Shown: positions 52,321 to 61,139 of the stretch, one piece after another
How positions within the stretch are numbered: position 1 is the first letter of the stretch
Layout of the letters: the number at the start of each line of letters is the position of its first letter
Assembly (NCBI GenBank): GCA_015232575.1
Contig: JADFZL010000025.1
Location: 1,264-65,263, forward strand
Length of the DNA stretch: 64,000 bases
Direction: 5' to 3'
From: Candidatus Rifleibacteriota bacterium
Lineage (GTDB): Bacteria > Muiribacteriota > Ozemobacteria > Ozemobacterales > Ozemobacteraceae
Made by a program: the position numbers and the translations under genes
Notes under the pieces: generated by a model
The model's input: only the letters and a program-made list of their open reading frames with translations
Databases searched by the model: none
What the model was told of the DNA's origin: nothing

Positions 52321-53376
52321 ATGAAAAAAACTTTTATGCCTTTGATACTGATATTACTTCTGACTTTTTTGAATATTTCAACTGCTGTTTTTTCACAGGG
52401 CAGTGTTCTTGACACGATTCATAGCGCAGAAGAAAGTGGTCAGGATGCAGGCTATATTCCTGAAGATCCTGTAAATAATTCGCCTAGCGAGCAGGTTTTC
52501 CTTGAGGAAAGCTCCCCTGAACCTATTGCTGCAAGAGAATGCCCACTTAGCGGGCAGACTTCTTATAACATGTCTGAGCAGCAATACCAGGAAATGATAA
52601 CAAAGATTGTAAACCAGATAATCCAGCAATTGATTTCTATCTATGGTGTCAACGGACTCAGCGGAAAAACAATAGTTATTATAATCCCGCCGTTTAACCC
52701 GCCAGCAGACACCACCACCTCTGTAAACACAAATACCAGAGTCGATACTTCCACAAATACCTATACTAATACAAATACTAACGTAAATACTTCCACAAAA
52801 ACGTATACCAATACGAACACTTCTTCCAGCACCTCAACTTCTACAAGTACAAACACATCTACAGACACCATTAACGGCTTGAAAGCCGAGATGAGATCAA
52901 AGTACGGAATCTCGGCCAATGATGGCTCTTCAAGCTGGAGTTTAAGACAACTTCAGGAAGCAAATAAGGTTCTTGCAACTCTCCCTCAAAAGTTCCTCAC
53001 GTCCACTAAAAGTATCAAACGTGATGCTGTTTTCCAGAGCCCCAATGTTCTCGGATACGTTCAGATGGGAATTCCTGAAGTTCACATGTTAAACAGTTCT
53101 TGTTATCAGGGAACTTTCCAGGGCACGCTCGTTCACGAGATGACTCATTGCTTCCAGTCTGAAAATCCTCAGGCATATTACGACTTCAAAAATACTTTCT
53201 GGTCTGGAGGACGGCAAAACTCTTCCTCTGTCTCCAGCTACGGAAACACACAACCAATCGAAGATATGGCTGAATGTGTGAGGATGTACTGGCAGGCTGG
53301 TTCAGCCATGAAAGCAAGGTATCCGGACAGATATGAATTTATCAAAAATAGAGTAATGGACGGAAAAGAATTCTAA
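52321..53376 (+). CDS. Secreted zinc-metallopeptidase-like protein with Thr/Asn/Ser-rich linker
   Basis: 351 residues from the ATG at 52321 (AAGGAG nine bases upstream). Signal peptide (MPLILILLLTFLNISTAVFS), then an acidic stretch and a predicted helix. A low-complexity linker (residues about 131-183) consists almost wholly of Thr, Asn and Ser. The C-terminal domain holds LVHEMTHCFQSENP (His272-Glu273...His276) and, 35 residues later, IEDMAECVRMYWQ, whose glutamate is a candidate third ligand. This is the gluzincin pattern of anthrax-lethal-factor or Pro-Pro-endopeptidase-like folds; which one I cannot say. The linker may be glycosylated. Followed by a strong terminator. Confidence 0.85.
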   Translation: MKKTFMPLILILLLTFLNISTAVFSQGSVLDTIHSAEESGQDAGYIPEDPVNNSPSEQVFLEESSPEPIAARECPLSGQTSYNMSEQQYQEMITKIVNQIIQQLISIYGVNGLSGKTIVIIIPPFNPPADTTTSVNTNTRVDTSTNTYTNTNTNVNTSTKTYTNTNTSSSTSTSTSTNTSTDTINGLKAEMRSKYGISANDGSSSWSLRQLQEANKVLATLPQKFLTSTKSIKRDAVFQSPNVLGYVQMGIPEVHMLNSSCYQGTFQGTLVHEMTHCFQSENPQAYYDFKNTFWSGGRQNSSSVSSYGNTQPIEDMAECVRMYWQAGSAMKARYPDRYEFIKNRVMDGKEF

Positions 53377-53427
53377 TACAAACATAAGGAAAACCTACAG
53401 TCTGATTACATAAATATGAGGCAAACT

Positions 53428-53452
53428 AAAAGACGCGAAAGCGTCTTTTTTT
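53428..53452 (+). terminator. Intrinsic terminator with GAAA tetraloop
   Basis: AAAGACGC-GAAA-GCGTCTTT followed by a run of eight T on the plus strand. The opposite strand also has a short T-tract, so it can work both ways. Confidence 0.9.
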
Positions 53453-53645
53453 TACCTTCAAAATGACTACTCAGCGCGAATTTTGTCGAAATCATTTAAA
53501 AATTCAACAATCGAGATAGTCACACTGTGTTTCATAAACGGAATTACAAATGAGCTGAACAAATGTATCATCATCGGTTCTTGCTTTTTCAAGTGAAGCA
53601 AGTATATGCGAATAATTGCTGATTCACGTTCAATATTTTGGAATC

Positions 53646-53696
53646 TGCCCACAAACCCGGAAGAAATAAACGTTCTGGTAGACGAGTTTGTGGGCA
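53646..53696 (-). terminator. Inverted repeat after the RND permease gene
   Basis: TGCCCACAAAC (53646-53656) and its exact complement (53686-53696) enclose 29 bases, ending 17 bp from the RND stop. A possible transcription stop for the efflux operon. The stretch 53453-53645 otherwise holds only a 76-codon frame that runs through the repeat and looks spurious. Confidence 0.55.
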
Positions 53697-53713
53697 TTAC
53701 ATTAATTTTACTT

Positions 53714-56700
53714 CTATGCTGACTTTTGCTCAGAGGCTTCGCGGCTGGCTTCCATATAGTACAAGACTGGAACAGCTATGCGTGCCAGCAATGTTGATGC
53801 AACTTCCCCGGCCATGAGAGAAATAGCCAGGCCCTGGAAAATCGGATCGAACAGAATTACTCCGGCGCCAACAACTACTGCCGCTGCAGTCAGCAACATC
53901 GGACGAAACCGCACCGCACCGGCTTCCACAACTGCTTCAGACAATGGAAGACCTTCGGCCTGCTTCAGCTGAATGAAGTCCACAAGAATGATGGAATTTC
54001 GAACGATTATTCCTGCTCCTGCAATGAAGCCGATCATCGAAGTTGCCGTAAAGAATCCTCCCAAAAGATAATGAGCAGGAAGAATTCCAACCAGCGTTAA
54101 AGGAATTGGTACCATGATCGTAAACGGAGTAATAAAGTTCTGAAACCAGGCTACCACAAGAATATAGATCAACAGTAATACCGCGGTAAATGCCAGACCG
54201 AGGTCGCGAAAAACCTCGAAAGTGATATGCCATTCTCCGTCCCATTTCAGAGAATAGGTTGAAGTGTCGTCTGGAACAGCGGTGTGCCACTGCGTGACTT
54301 TTCCGCCGTCAGGGGCAACCAGAGTTTTGACTTTTTCAATCAAATCGAGAATCGGATATACCGGGCTCTCCTCTGCTCCAGCCACATCAGCAGTAACGTA
54401 GACGACCTGTTTCAGGTTTTTGTGATACCGACTTTTTTCCTCGGTAAGAGTAACCGGCCGAACAATTTCGGAAAGCGGAACCTGGCGACCAGTTGTTGGA
54501 GAGACTGCCTTGATATCCATTATGGATTCAGGATTCGCACGAAACTGTCTCGGCAGGCGAACCAGAATCGGAACGTCCTCTTTTTCCCCGGGAAGACGCA
54601 TAAGGCTTGCCTGAGCCCCATCTACGCCCATCCGAATGGTTTGAGCGACGTTTTCCACCGAGATTCCGAGTAACGAAGCTTTCTGACGGTCAATTACGTA
54701 TCTGACTTTCTGCTGATCGGCTTCAGTGTAAGTGTCGACATCGACAACGCTTCCTGTTGCACGGAATAATGCTTCAACCTGTTTTGCCAGGCGAATGGTC
54801 TCTGAATAATCAGGCCCGTAAACTTCGGCAACTAGCGTTTGTAAAACCGGCGGGCCGGGCGGAACCTCTGCAACTTTGATGTTCGCCGCATATAAAGTGG
54901 CTATTTTCTGCAATTCCTTTCTGACCTGAACCGCAATTTCATGGCTCTGACGTGTTCTCGCTGATTTTCCGGTCAAATTCACCTGGAGATCAGCCATGTT
55001 CGACTGATTTCTCAGGAAATAATGCCTGACCAGACCGTTGAAGTTATATGGGCTTGGTGTGCCAACATAGGTTTCGACATCAACCACCTCTGGAACAGTC
55101 TTCAAATATGAAACCATTGCCTGAGCAGCCTGGGATGTTCTTTCAAGTGTTGTTCCGGCAGGCATATCGATTATCACCTGAAATTCACTTTTATTATCAA
55201 AGGGAAGCATTTTTATCTTGACCATGCGCAGCGGAACCATCAATATCACCGCCAGCAGCAAAACGAAAATGCCGACCAGAAACAATTTTCTCACTCTGGC
55301 ATTATCAATCAGAGGATGCATTATTTTCCTGTACAACCTGGTAGTGTAACTATCGTCATGACCGTGAGAATCAGTTGGATTGTGCTTATCAAACTTCAGG
55401 AAGCGCAATGCAGCCCAGGGAGTCACCATGAATGCAACGAGCAATGAAAAGAACATCGCCGCCGAAGCTCCAATCGGAATCGGTCTCATGTATGGACCCA
55501 TCAATCCTTGTACAAAAGCCATCGGTAGAATTGCGGCAATTACAGTCGCAGTCGCCAAAATCGTTGGATTTCCCACCTCATCGACGGCTTCCACTGTAAC
55601 ATCCGATGGGTCACGTCCTGAGTTTTTCGAAAGACCGAAATGGCGAACCATGTTTTCAACCACTACGATGGCGTCGTCAACAAGAATTCCAATCGAAAAA
55701 ATAAGCGCAAACAGAGTAATTCTGTTTAATGTATAGCCCCAAAGATAGAAGAATGCCAGAGTCAACGCCAAAGTTACAGGAATGGCGGTGGCAACAACTC
55801 CGGCTTCACGCCAACCAAGAGAGATGACGATTAAAAAAGCAACGGAAAGTGTTGCCAGAAGCATGTGGAATAAAAGTTCGTTCGATTTTTCCGCAGAAGT
55901 TTCTCCGTAATTTCGGGTAACCTGAATTTTGACGTCTTTTGGAATAAGCTTTTCACGAAGAGCTTCGAGTTTCTTGTCTACGGCATGGGTAATGGCAATG
56001 GCATTGGTGCCTTGCCGCTTGGCAATAGAAAGAGTGACGGCTGCTGATTTTGCGGTTTTCTCAAGGGCTTTTGATCCGGGCCCGAAGTCTATGAATACAT
56101 AATTATCAGGTTCATTGGGGCCGTCAAGCACTTTTGCAATGTCAGAAAGGTAAACAGGTCTTCCAGATCTGACGGCAACTACGAGTCGTTCAACTTCTTG
56201 TACTGAGGAAAAAAAGTTGCCAGCTTCAAGAAGAATTTCACGGTTTTGAGAATACGCGCGGCCCGAGGAAAAACGGCTATTCGCAGCGCTCAACGACTGC
56301 ATGATTTCAAACGGGGAAATGTTAAATCCGGCGGCTTTTGTTGGGTCGAATTCGACTCGAAGTGTTCTGGGGCTGCCTCCAGACAAAATCAGTTCTGATA
56401 CGTCATTTATCGACTTGATTTCATCTGAAACCTGAGCTACTACTCGACGAAGTTGGTAGTGATCGTATTTTTCGCTCCAGAAAGTGACCGCCATTATCGG
56501 GACATCGTCGATAGATCGGTTTTTTATGAAAGGTCCAACTGTTCCCTGAGGAATGCGATCTCTGTTATGCGTAAGTTTTTCGTTGATTTTCACTAAAGAT
56601 CGTTCGAGATCTTCACCGACTTTGAACCGAACGATTGCCATTCCACGTTCGGGGCTGGATGTTGTATAGATATATTCAACGCCCGGAATTTCCCACAACA

Positions 56701-56923
56701 ATTTTTCCATGGGTCTGTTGAGGCGCTCCTCGACTTCTGCAGGGGAAGCTCCGGGAAGACCTACAAAAATGTCTATCATGGGAACGATTATCTGAGGCTC
56801 TTCTTCGCGTGGGGTCATTACAACCGCAAAGATTCCGAACATGATGGAAAAAATAATAAAAAGGGGAGTCAACTTCGAATTGATGAACTTCCCGGAAAAT
56901 CGTCCAGATATTCCCAGATTCAT
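53714..56923 (-). CDS. RND-type multidrug/metabolite efflux pump, inner-membrane subunit
   Basis: 1069 residues, the length of HAE-type RND pumps. Twelve membrane helices in two halves and two large periplasmic loops are visible. TM4 carries the proton-relay acidic pair in SIGILVDDAIVVVENMVRHFG, and TM10-TM12 show FIAGAGIIVRNSIILVDFIQ. Loop blocks NVSEL-type porter motifs (MTQS-like LRVEFDPTKAAGF, SLPGEKEDVPILV) occur. It exports compounds from membrane or periplasm through the TolC-like protein, driven by proton influx. It overlaps the adaptor gene by four bases and sits last in arsR-tolC-adaptor-RND. Substrate unknown. It resembles the AcrB-like HAE1 group more than CusA metal pumps, since Met-rich clusters are absent. 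Confidence 0.95.
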   Translation of the reverse strand: MNLGISGRFSGKFINSKLTPLFIIFSIMFGIFAVVMTPREEEPQIIVPMIDIFVGLPGASPAEVEERLNRPMEKLLWEIPGVEYIYTTSSPERGMAIVRFKVGEDLERSLVKINEKLTHNRDRIPQGTVGPFIKNRSIDDVPIMAVTFWSEKYDHYQLRRVVAQVSDEIKSINDVSELILSGGSPRTLRVEFDPTKAAGFNISPFEIMQSLSAANSRFSSGRAYSQNREILLEAGNFFSSVQEVERLVVAVRSGRPVYLSDIAKVLDGPNEPDNYVFIDFGPGSKALEKTAKSAAVTLSIAKRQGTNAIAITHAVDKKLEALREKLIPKDVKIQVTRNYGETSAEKSNELLFHMLLATLSVAFLIVISLGWREAGVVATAIPVTLALTLAFFYLWGYTLNRITLFALIFSIGILVDDAIVVVENMVRHFGLSKNSGRDPSDVTVEAVDEVGNPTILATATVIAAILPMAFVQGLMGPYMRPIPIGASAAMFFSLLVAFMVTPWAALRFLKFDKHNPTDSHGHDDSYTTRLYRKIMHPLIDNARVRKLFLVGIFVLLLAVILMVPLRMVKIKMLPFDNKSEFQVIIDMPAGTTLERTSQAAQAMVSYLKTVPEVVDVETYVGTPSPYNFNGLVRHYFLRNQSNMADLQVNLTGKSARTRQSHEIAVQVRKELQKIATLYAANIKVAEVPPGPPVLQTLVAEVYGPDYSETIRLAKQVEALFRATGSVVDVDTYTEADQQKVRYVIDRQKASLLGISVENVAQTIRMGVDGAQASLMRLPGEKEDVPILVRLPRQFRANPESIMDIKAVSPTTGRQVPLSEIVRPVTLTEEKSRYHKNLKQVVYVTADVAGAEESPVYPILDLIEKVKTLVAPDGGKVTQWHTAVPDDTSTYSLKWDGEWHITFEVFRDLGLAFTAVLLLIYILVVAWFQNFITPFTIMVPIPLTLVGILPAHYLLGGFFTATSMIGFIAGAGIIVRNSIILVDFIQLKQAEGLPLSEAVVEAGAVRFRPMLLTAAAVVVGAGVILFDPIFQGLAISLMAGEVASTLLARIAVPVLYYMEASREASEQKSA

Positions 56924-58050
56924 TTAGAATCACTTCCCTTCTCAGGTTTGACTGCCAGAAACTTTTCTCCTTCGGAAAGACCCGACAGAATCTCTACTTT
57001 GTCATCAATACTGCGTCCAATGCGGACCAGATTATATTGTGGTTTGCCATCGCATTCGACCCACAGACCTTCAAGCTGGCCTCGATATTCTATGGCCGTC
57101 TTTGGAACAAGCATGAGCATTTCTTTTCCGACAGAAATCATACCCCGCGCGTACATACCGGTTCTGAGCCTGCCATCCTGAGGAACTGCAACTTTCACCA
57201 CAAAAGTATGTGAAAGAACGTCTCCAGTGGGAAAAATCTCTGCGACCTTACCTTCCAGAACTGAGTCTGGAAAGGCATCTACGGAAACTTGAATTGGCAT
57301 GCCCTGAGTTATGCTTCCAATTAGGCCTTCCGGAACAACGGCTTCGAAACGCTGTTGTGCTTCATCTTCGATTACCATAAGTGGAACTCCAGGCGCAGCA
57401 AGCATTCCCGGTTCAATCCGGCGAGAGGTGACACGGCCGGAAAAAGGTGCTACCACTTCGGCAAGATTTTTAATGGTCTGAACCTTGCTGATGCCAGCCT
57501 GGGCCTGTCCCATGCGGGCAGAGACGGTTGACTTTCTGGCAACAACTCCAGCAACTTGAGCCTCCGCAGATCTAAGCTGAGCCTGGGCTGATTTCAACTG
57601 AGTGTCAGCTTGTTCGAATTCCTGCTTGCTGACAGATTTTTTTTCATACAAGCCTTTGATGCGTTCAAAGCTGGACAAAGTCATTTTCAAGCTGGTTTCT
57701 GCCTGATCTTTCTGTGCTTTCGCGGCTGCCAGACCCTGATCAAGCTCATTCATCATGGATGAAGCTTCAGATAAACCTGCCCTGGCGCCTGCCAGATCGG
57801 AAGCGATATCTTTGGCATCAATTTTGACCAATATTTCCCCTGCCTTAACAGACTCTCCTTCTCGCTTCAACACTTCGAGAACATTTCCCATAACTTTGCT
57901 GGAAAGAGTTGTTGTCATGTGCGGCTGAATTGTCCCAACCGCTTCGTAAAAGCGATCTCGTTCTGATTTGGATGCCGTTACCCAGGGAAGTTCCACTGCA
58001 CAAATAAGACTTGTACAAGCTACAAAAACCATCAAAATTATTCTTTTCAT
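56920..58050 (-). CDS. RND efflux periplasmic adaptor (membrane fusion protein)
   Basis: 376 residues from the ATG at 58050 (AAAGGAAT upstream; a longer frame lacks a site). A signal segment (IILMVFVACTSLICA) precedes a lipoyl-like hairpin: MGNVLEVLKREGESVKAGEIL, then a coiled-coil of about 100 residues, then VVAPFSGRVTSRRIEPGMLA. Beta-barrel and membrane-proximal parts follow (DVLSHTFVVKVAVPQDGRLR). It links the RND pump to the TolC channel. Stop codon overlaps the RND ATG region by four bases, so translation is coupled. Confidence 0.94.
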   Translation of the reverse strand: MKRIILMVFVACTSLICAVELPWVTASKSERDRFYEAVGTIQPHMTTTLSSKVMGNVLEVLKREGESVKAGEILVKIDAKDIASDLAGARAGLSEASSMMNELDQGLAAAKAQKDQAETSLKMTLSSFERIKGLYEKKSVSKQEFEQADTQLKSAQAQLRSAEAQVAGVVARKSTVSARMGQAQAGISKVQTIKNLAEVVAPFSGRVTSRRIEPGMLAAPGVPLMVIEDEAQQRFEAVVPEGLIGSITQGMPIQVSVDAFPDSVLEGKVAEIFPTGDVLSHTFVVKVAVPQDGRLRTGMYARGMISVGKEMLMLVPKTAIEYRGQLEGLWVECDGKPQYNLVRIGRSIDDKVEILSGLSEGEKFLAVKPEKGSDSK

Positions 58051-58067
58051 ATGAATTATTCCTTTAC

Positions 58068-59447
58068 TCACTGATTTTCGGGGTTTTTCAGAATATCGCA
58101 ATGCTCGAGATTAAGTTCTCCAAGTGCCATTTTCAGTCGGGCGCGGCTGATAGAATAGTCATACAAGGCTTTCAGATGATTCATTCGATGCGAAAATAAA
58201 GATGTTTCAGCACCCAAAACATCGCTCACGATTGCCAAGCCAGCACTATAACGATCACGAAGGATGCGGAGCGATTCAGTACTTTGTTCGGAAGCCAATT
58301 TGCTGACACGAATCCGTTCGAGAGCATTATTTATGTTAGTTATCGCATCACGAATTTCAAGATGAATCTGATCAGCCAGAGCCTTTTCCATATTCTGCAT
58401 CTGTCCCTTTTGAAAACGTGCTCCACGGGCTTTATGAAGTGCTTCTCCGCCATCTGCAATGTTCCAGTCCATGCGTGCAAAAAGCATAGTGTTGCTCTGA
58501 TTAGAGCTGTTCAAGCCATCTCTGTTGTTTTCGGCTACTGCACCAACAATGACGCGAGGCCTTGTGATTCCGCGTGCTAATTTTTCCTGGTGATCGAGAG
58601 CCTGACTTTGCCGGGCAACTTTAAGATAATCGGGACGCTGTGCCAAAGCTCTGGCAAGAAGATTGGCTGGAAGATCCTGACAGGTAGTGCATTCCTGTTG
58701 CAAAAAGGGCATGTTCAGGTCGTATTCCTGCACTGACGGTTCACCCATAATGGTCGCGAGAGACTCTAGGGCAAGAGCAAACTGATTTTTCATACGCAAG
58801 AGAGTTTCTTCATTCTGGGAATGGTGCACACCGGCTTGCAGCAAATCTGACTCTACAGATCGCTCGGCTTCAACAGCTGCCTGAGCATTTCGGAGGCTTT
58901 CCTGAGAGGTCTGGCAAGCTTTTTCAGCAACAGCAACGCTTTCTCGGGCCAATACAACTCCGAGATAAATCTCTATAGTTTTGAAAATAATGTCTTCACT
59001 GGCTTTAACTGAATCCTGTTCGGAAATCTTCACTCCCTGGCAGGCGGCAGCTACGGCGTGTTTGTCCATTCCGCCAAGATACAGAGGAAGAGCAACCTGA
59101 GCGCCAACCTGAAGATTATTTATATATTCCGGATCATTCAATCGTGAAGGACTGAAGTCAGACATGTCGATCCGGCCCTGGTTCAAACGAGCTCCAAAAG
59201 CCATCATAGGACTGTTAAGCCGACTATCGGAAACACCGAGTGAAACCTTCACGCCTTTCATGGCGCGGGCTTCCCCTACTTTTTCAGCGGCAGCCAGCTC
59301 TCCATCTTTCATTGCCTTGATATAAGGACTGTATGCCAAAGCCTTATTCACAGCTTTTGAAATCGGCAAGGGCTCAACAGACCAAACAGACCTTGCGACG
59401 AGCAAAAACAGGAAAACAGATAGAAACTTGCATTTCACACTTCTCAT
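58068..59447 (-). CDS. TolC-family outer-membrane efflux channel
   Basis: 459 residues from the ATG at 59447 (GGAGG upstream). Signal peptide (FLSVFLFLLVARSVWSVE). The two-fold repeat of outer-membrane efflux proteins is visible: long helices with AALVxx-type heptads, EKVGEARAMKGVKVSLGVSD near the start, and QMQNMEKALADQIHLEIRDA late, then LKALYDYSISRARLKMALGE at the C-terminus. It forms the trimeric channel of the export system. Seventeen bases separate it from the adaptor gene, and 49 bp from arsR. Confidence 0.92.
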   Translation of the reverse strand: MRSVKCKFLSVFLFLLVARSVWSVEPLPISKAVNKALAYSPYIKAMKDGELAAAEKVGEARAMKGVKVSLGVSDSRLNSPMMAFGARLNQGRIDMSDFSPSRLNDPEYINNLQVGAQVALPLYLGGMDKHAVAAACQGVKISEQDSVKASEDIIFKTIEIYLGVVLARESVAVAEKACQTSQESLRNAQAAVEAERSVESDLLQAGVHHSQNEETLLRMKNQFALALESLATIMGEPSVQEYDLNMPFLQQECTTCQDLPANLLARALAQRPDYLKVARQSQALDHQEKLARGITRPRVIVGAVAENNRDGLNSSNQSNTMLFARMDWNIADGGEALHKARGARFQKGQMQNMEKALADQIHLEIRDAITNINNALERIRVSKLASEQSTESLRILRDRYSAGLAIVSDVLGAETSLFSHRMNHLKALYDYSISRARLKMALGELNLEHCDILKNPENQ

Positions 59448-59495
59448 ATAAACCTCCACGGTAATCATTTATCTTTCAGAGTAATTGAGATATTA

Positions 59496-59813
59496 TTAAA
59501 GACAGTTCCTTTTTTCAATAGCGGAATTTTCCAGAACCGCTTCAATGCAGGGAATGAAATTTTTTAAACACGGAACTTTCAAGGAATAAAACACCTGAGT
59601 TCCGCGTTTTTCGATTTTCACGATGCCCGCAGAACGAAGCAGGGCAAGGTGTTTTGAGACAGTAGACACGTCTGCTTCGATCATACGTGTCAGGTCAAGA
59701 ACACTGCATTCATTTTTGAGAAGTTCGTCGATAATAAAAAGCCTGGTCGGATGAGCCATGGCTTTTACAACTTCAGCTCGAGCACTGTATTTAGAAAATG
59801 TTATTGTGTCCAT
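59496..59813 (-). CDS. ArsR/SmtB-family repressor of the efflux operon
   Basis: 105 residues from the ATG at 59813 (a longer frame upstream has no ribosome site). Winged-helix fold: AEVVKAMAHPTRLFIIDELL, recognition helix region EADVSTVSKHLALLRSAGIV, and wing KRGTQVFYSLK. Cysteines lie in ECSVLDL and in a C-terminal PCLKNFIPCIEAVLE plus RNCL, so a metal or reactive-sulfur sensor is possible. The metal-specific ELCVCDL motif of arsenic sensors is not intact. It heads the operon and probably represses it through the palindrome that overlaps its start. Efflux would then be induced by the sensed compound. Confidence 0.9.
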   Translation of the reverse strand: MDTITFSKYSARAEVVKAMAHPTRLFIIDELLKNECSVLDLTRMIEADVSTVSKHLALLRSAGIVKIEKRGTQVFYSLKVPCLKNFIPCIEAVLENSAIEKRNCL

Positions 59814-59834
59814 ATTTGGCAATTTTACCAAATA
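59813..59834 (-). promoter_or_regulatory. Candidate ArsR-type operator at the efflux operon start
   Basis: TATTTGG-N8-CCAAATA is a 22-bp dyad with perfect 7-bp arms that overlaps the arsR start codon region. ArsR-family repressors bind AT-rich imperfect palindromes of this size near the promoter. Only one copy was noticed. Confidence 0.5.
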
Positions 59835-59981
59835 GCCAAACAAAAGTCAACATTTTTCATCAGTTAGTTTAATTGTACAAACCTTATCCGCAACACGAAT
59901 TGATTGCTTCCATAATGAAAAATCTCATTGAAAGCGAAAAGCCAGTTGAAAGGTATCTTCGATATTTTTTTATTGAATAGC

Positions 59982-60009
59982 TTACAAAATTACCAAAAAT
60001 ATGTATAAT
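59982..60009 (+). promoter_or_regulatory. Candidate promoter for the L,D-transpeptidase gene
   Basis: TTACAA at 59982-59987, a 16-bp spacer and a perfect TATAAT at 60004-60009, about 80 bp before the ATG. Confidence 0.5.
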
Positions 60010-60088
60010 TAATAGGTGATTCGTTGAAATTTCAGTTCATTAAGAACCCGAAAAAGATGATAAAAATTTCTTTTGAAGTGAGGAAATT

Positions 60089-61102
60089 ATGAAAATTATG
60101 AAAACTCTGAAAAAGCAAATCTTCAGTATGGCGCTATTTATGGTTATTTCCATCTTATTTTGCCTGAATGTCAATGCCCAGCCGACTAATCCTTTCCAGG
60201 GCAACACAGTTTCTCCACTTGGTATGGGAAACACTGGTTCATACGGAACGATGGATCCCGGATCGATTGCTCTTGGTCCATCTTTGTCGCGTTATGGCTG
60301 GATAAGAAACGATCTCGGAAGCCGATCCGGCTTGAACGTAATAGTTACTGCATCGACTGTTAATATTCGCTCTGGTCCATCTGTTGACTTTGAAGCCTTA
60401 ACAACCGCATCAATGGGAAGCGAATTTGTATTTGCCGGAGAAGAAAACGGCTGGTACAAACTTGATCTTCAAGCCCGGCCCCAAGTGACGCCTGTTTCTT
60501 CAGATAAAATTCAGCAGGCACAGGATAATTTCCTTAAAGCATACAAAGTTTATACGAGTTCAGTTCTTAAAAATGGGAAAGGCTCAACTCAGTCAAAGGC
60601 CGCTTTGAAGGAATTTCAAAGCACTTATGCATTGTACAAGGTTGCATTGAAAGGTTCTCAGCCGCTTGCAGATGTTAAATCCGGAAGAGCAGCTACTTCA
60701 AAAGTTGTTGTCAGCAAAGCAAACTTCACTGCAACTGTTTATTCTAACGGTCAGATCGTAAGAGTATTTCCGATTGCCTACGGATCAAATCCTGATGGTT
60801 TAAACAAGGTAAAGCAGGGCGATTGCAGAACCCCTGAAGGAAATTTTGAATTTACGCGAAAGGTAGTTAATCCGGCATACAAAGGCGTTCCATGGTCACC
60901 CAGCAGCCCAGTTGGAACCCGTTGGTTGCAGCTTAACGCAGGGGGTGGCAGCATTGCTCTTCACGGAACAAATGCACCGGGTTCAATCGGAACACGCGCA
61001 TCACATGGCTGCGTTCGAATGTATACTAAAGACGCCGAAGAATTATTTGACTTGATTAAGGTCGGAACTCCTGTTATTATCAAGCCTGTAAAAGAGGGTT
61101 AA
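60089..61102 (+). CDS. Secreted L,D-transpeptidase (YkuD) with SH3-type domain
   Basis: 337 residues. Signal peptide (LFMVISILFCLNVNA, cleavage near residue 30). An SH3-like cell-wall-binding domain (about 88-130) has STVNIRSGPSVDFEAL and EENGWYKLDL. The C-terminal catalytic domain (about 205-332) ends with IALHGTNAPGSIG and the active-site S-H-G-C-V-R-M-Y (Cys308). This family makes 3-3 peptide crosslinks or attaches proteins to peptidoglycan, with carbapenem sensitivity and beta-lactam insensitivity. GAGGAAAT provides a good ribosome site. The TPR gene follows after 37 bp, so they form a small operon in the envelope. Confidence 0.95.
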   Translation: MKIMKTLKKQIFSMALFMVISILFCLNVNAQPTNPFQGNTVSPLGMGNTGSYGTMDPGSIALGPSLSRYGWIRNDLGSRSGLNVIVTASTVNIRSGPSVDFEALTTASMGSEFVFAGEENGWYKLDLQARPQVTPVSSDKIQQAQDNFLKAYKVYTSSVLKNGKGSTQSKAALKEFQSTYALYKVALKGSQPLADVKSGRAATSKVVVSKANFTATVYSNGQIVRVFPIAYGSNPDGLNKVKQGDCRTPEGNFEFTRKVVNPAYKGVPWSPSSPVGTRWLQLNAGGGSIALHGTNAPGSIGTRASHGCVRMYTKDAEELFDLIKVGTPVIIKPVKEG

Positions 61103-61139
61103 TAGAAGATTGTTTGAGAAAAAAAACAGGAGTTTTTCA

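Noticed and set aside
53467..53697. 76-codon minus-strand ORF before the RND stop
   Set aside because: Its start lies in the inverted repeat 53646-53696; no homology cue and low-complexity hydrophobic composition.
59913..59978. 21-codon ATG frame upstream of the L,D-transpeptidase gene
   Set aside because: Too short, no ribosome site, and it ends at the candidate -35 region; treated as non-coding.
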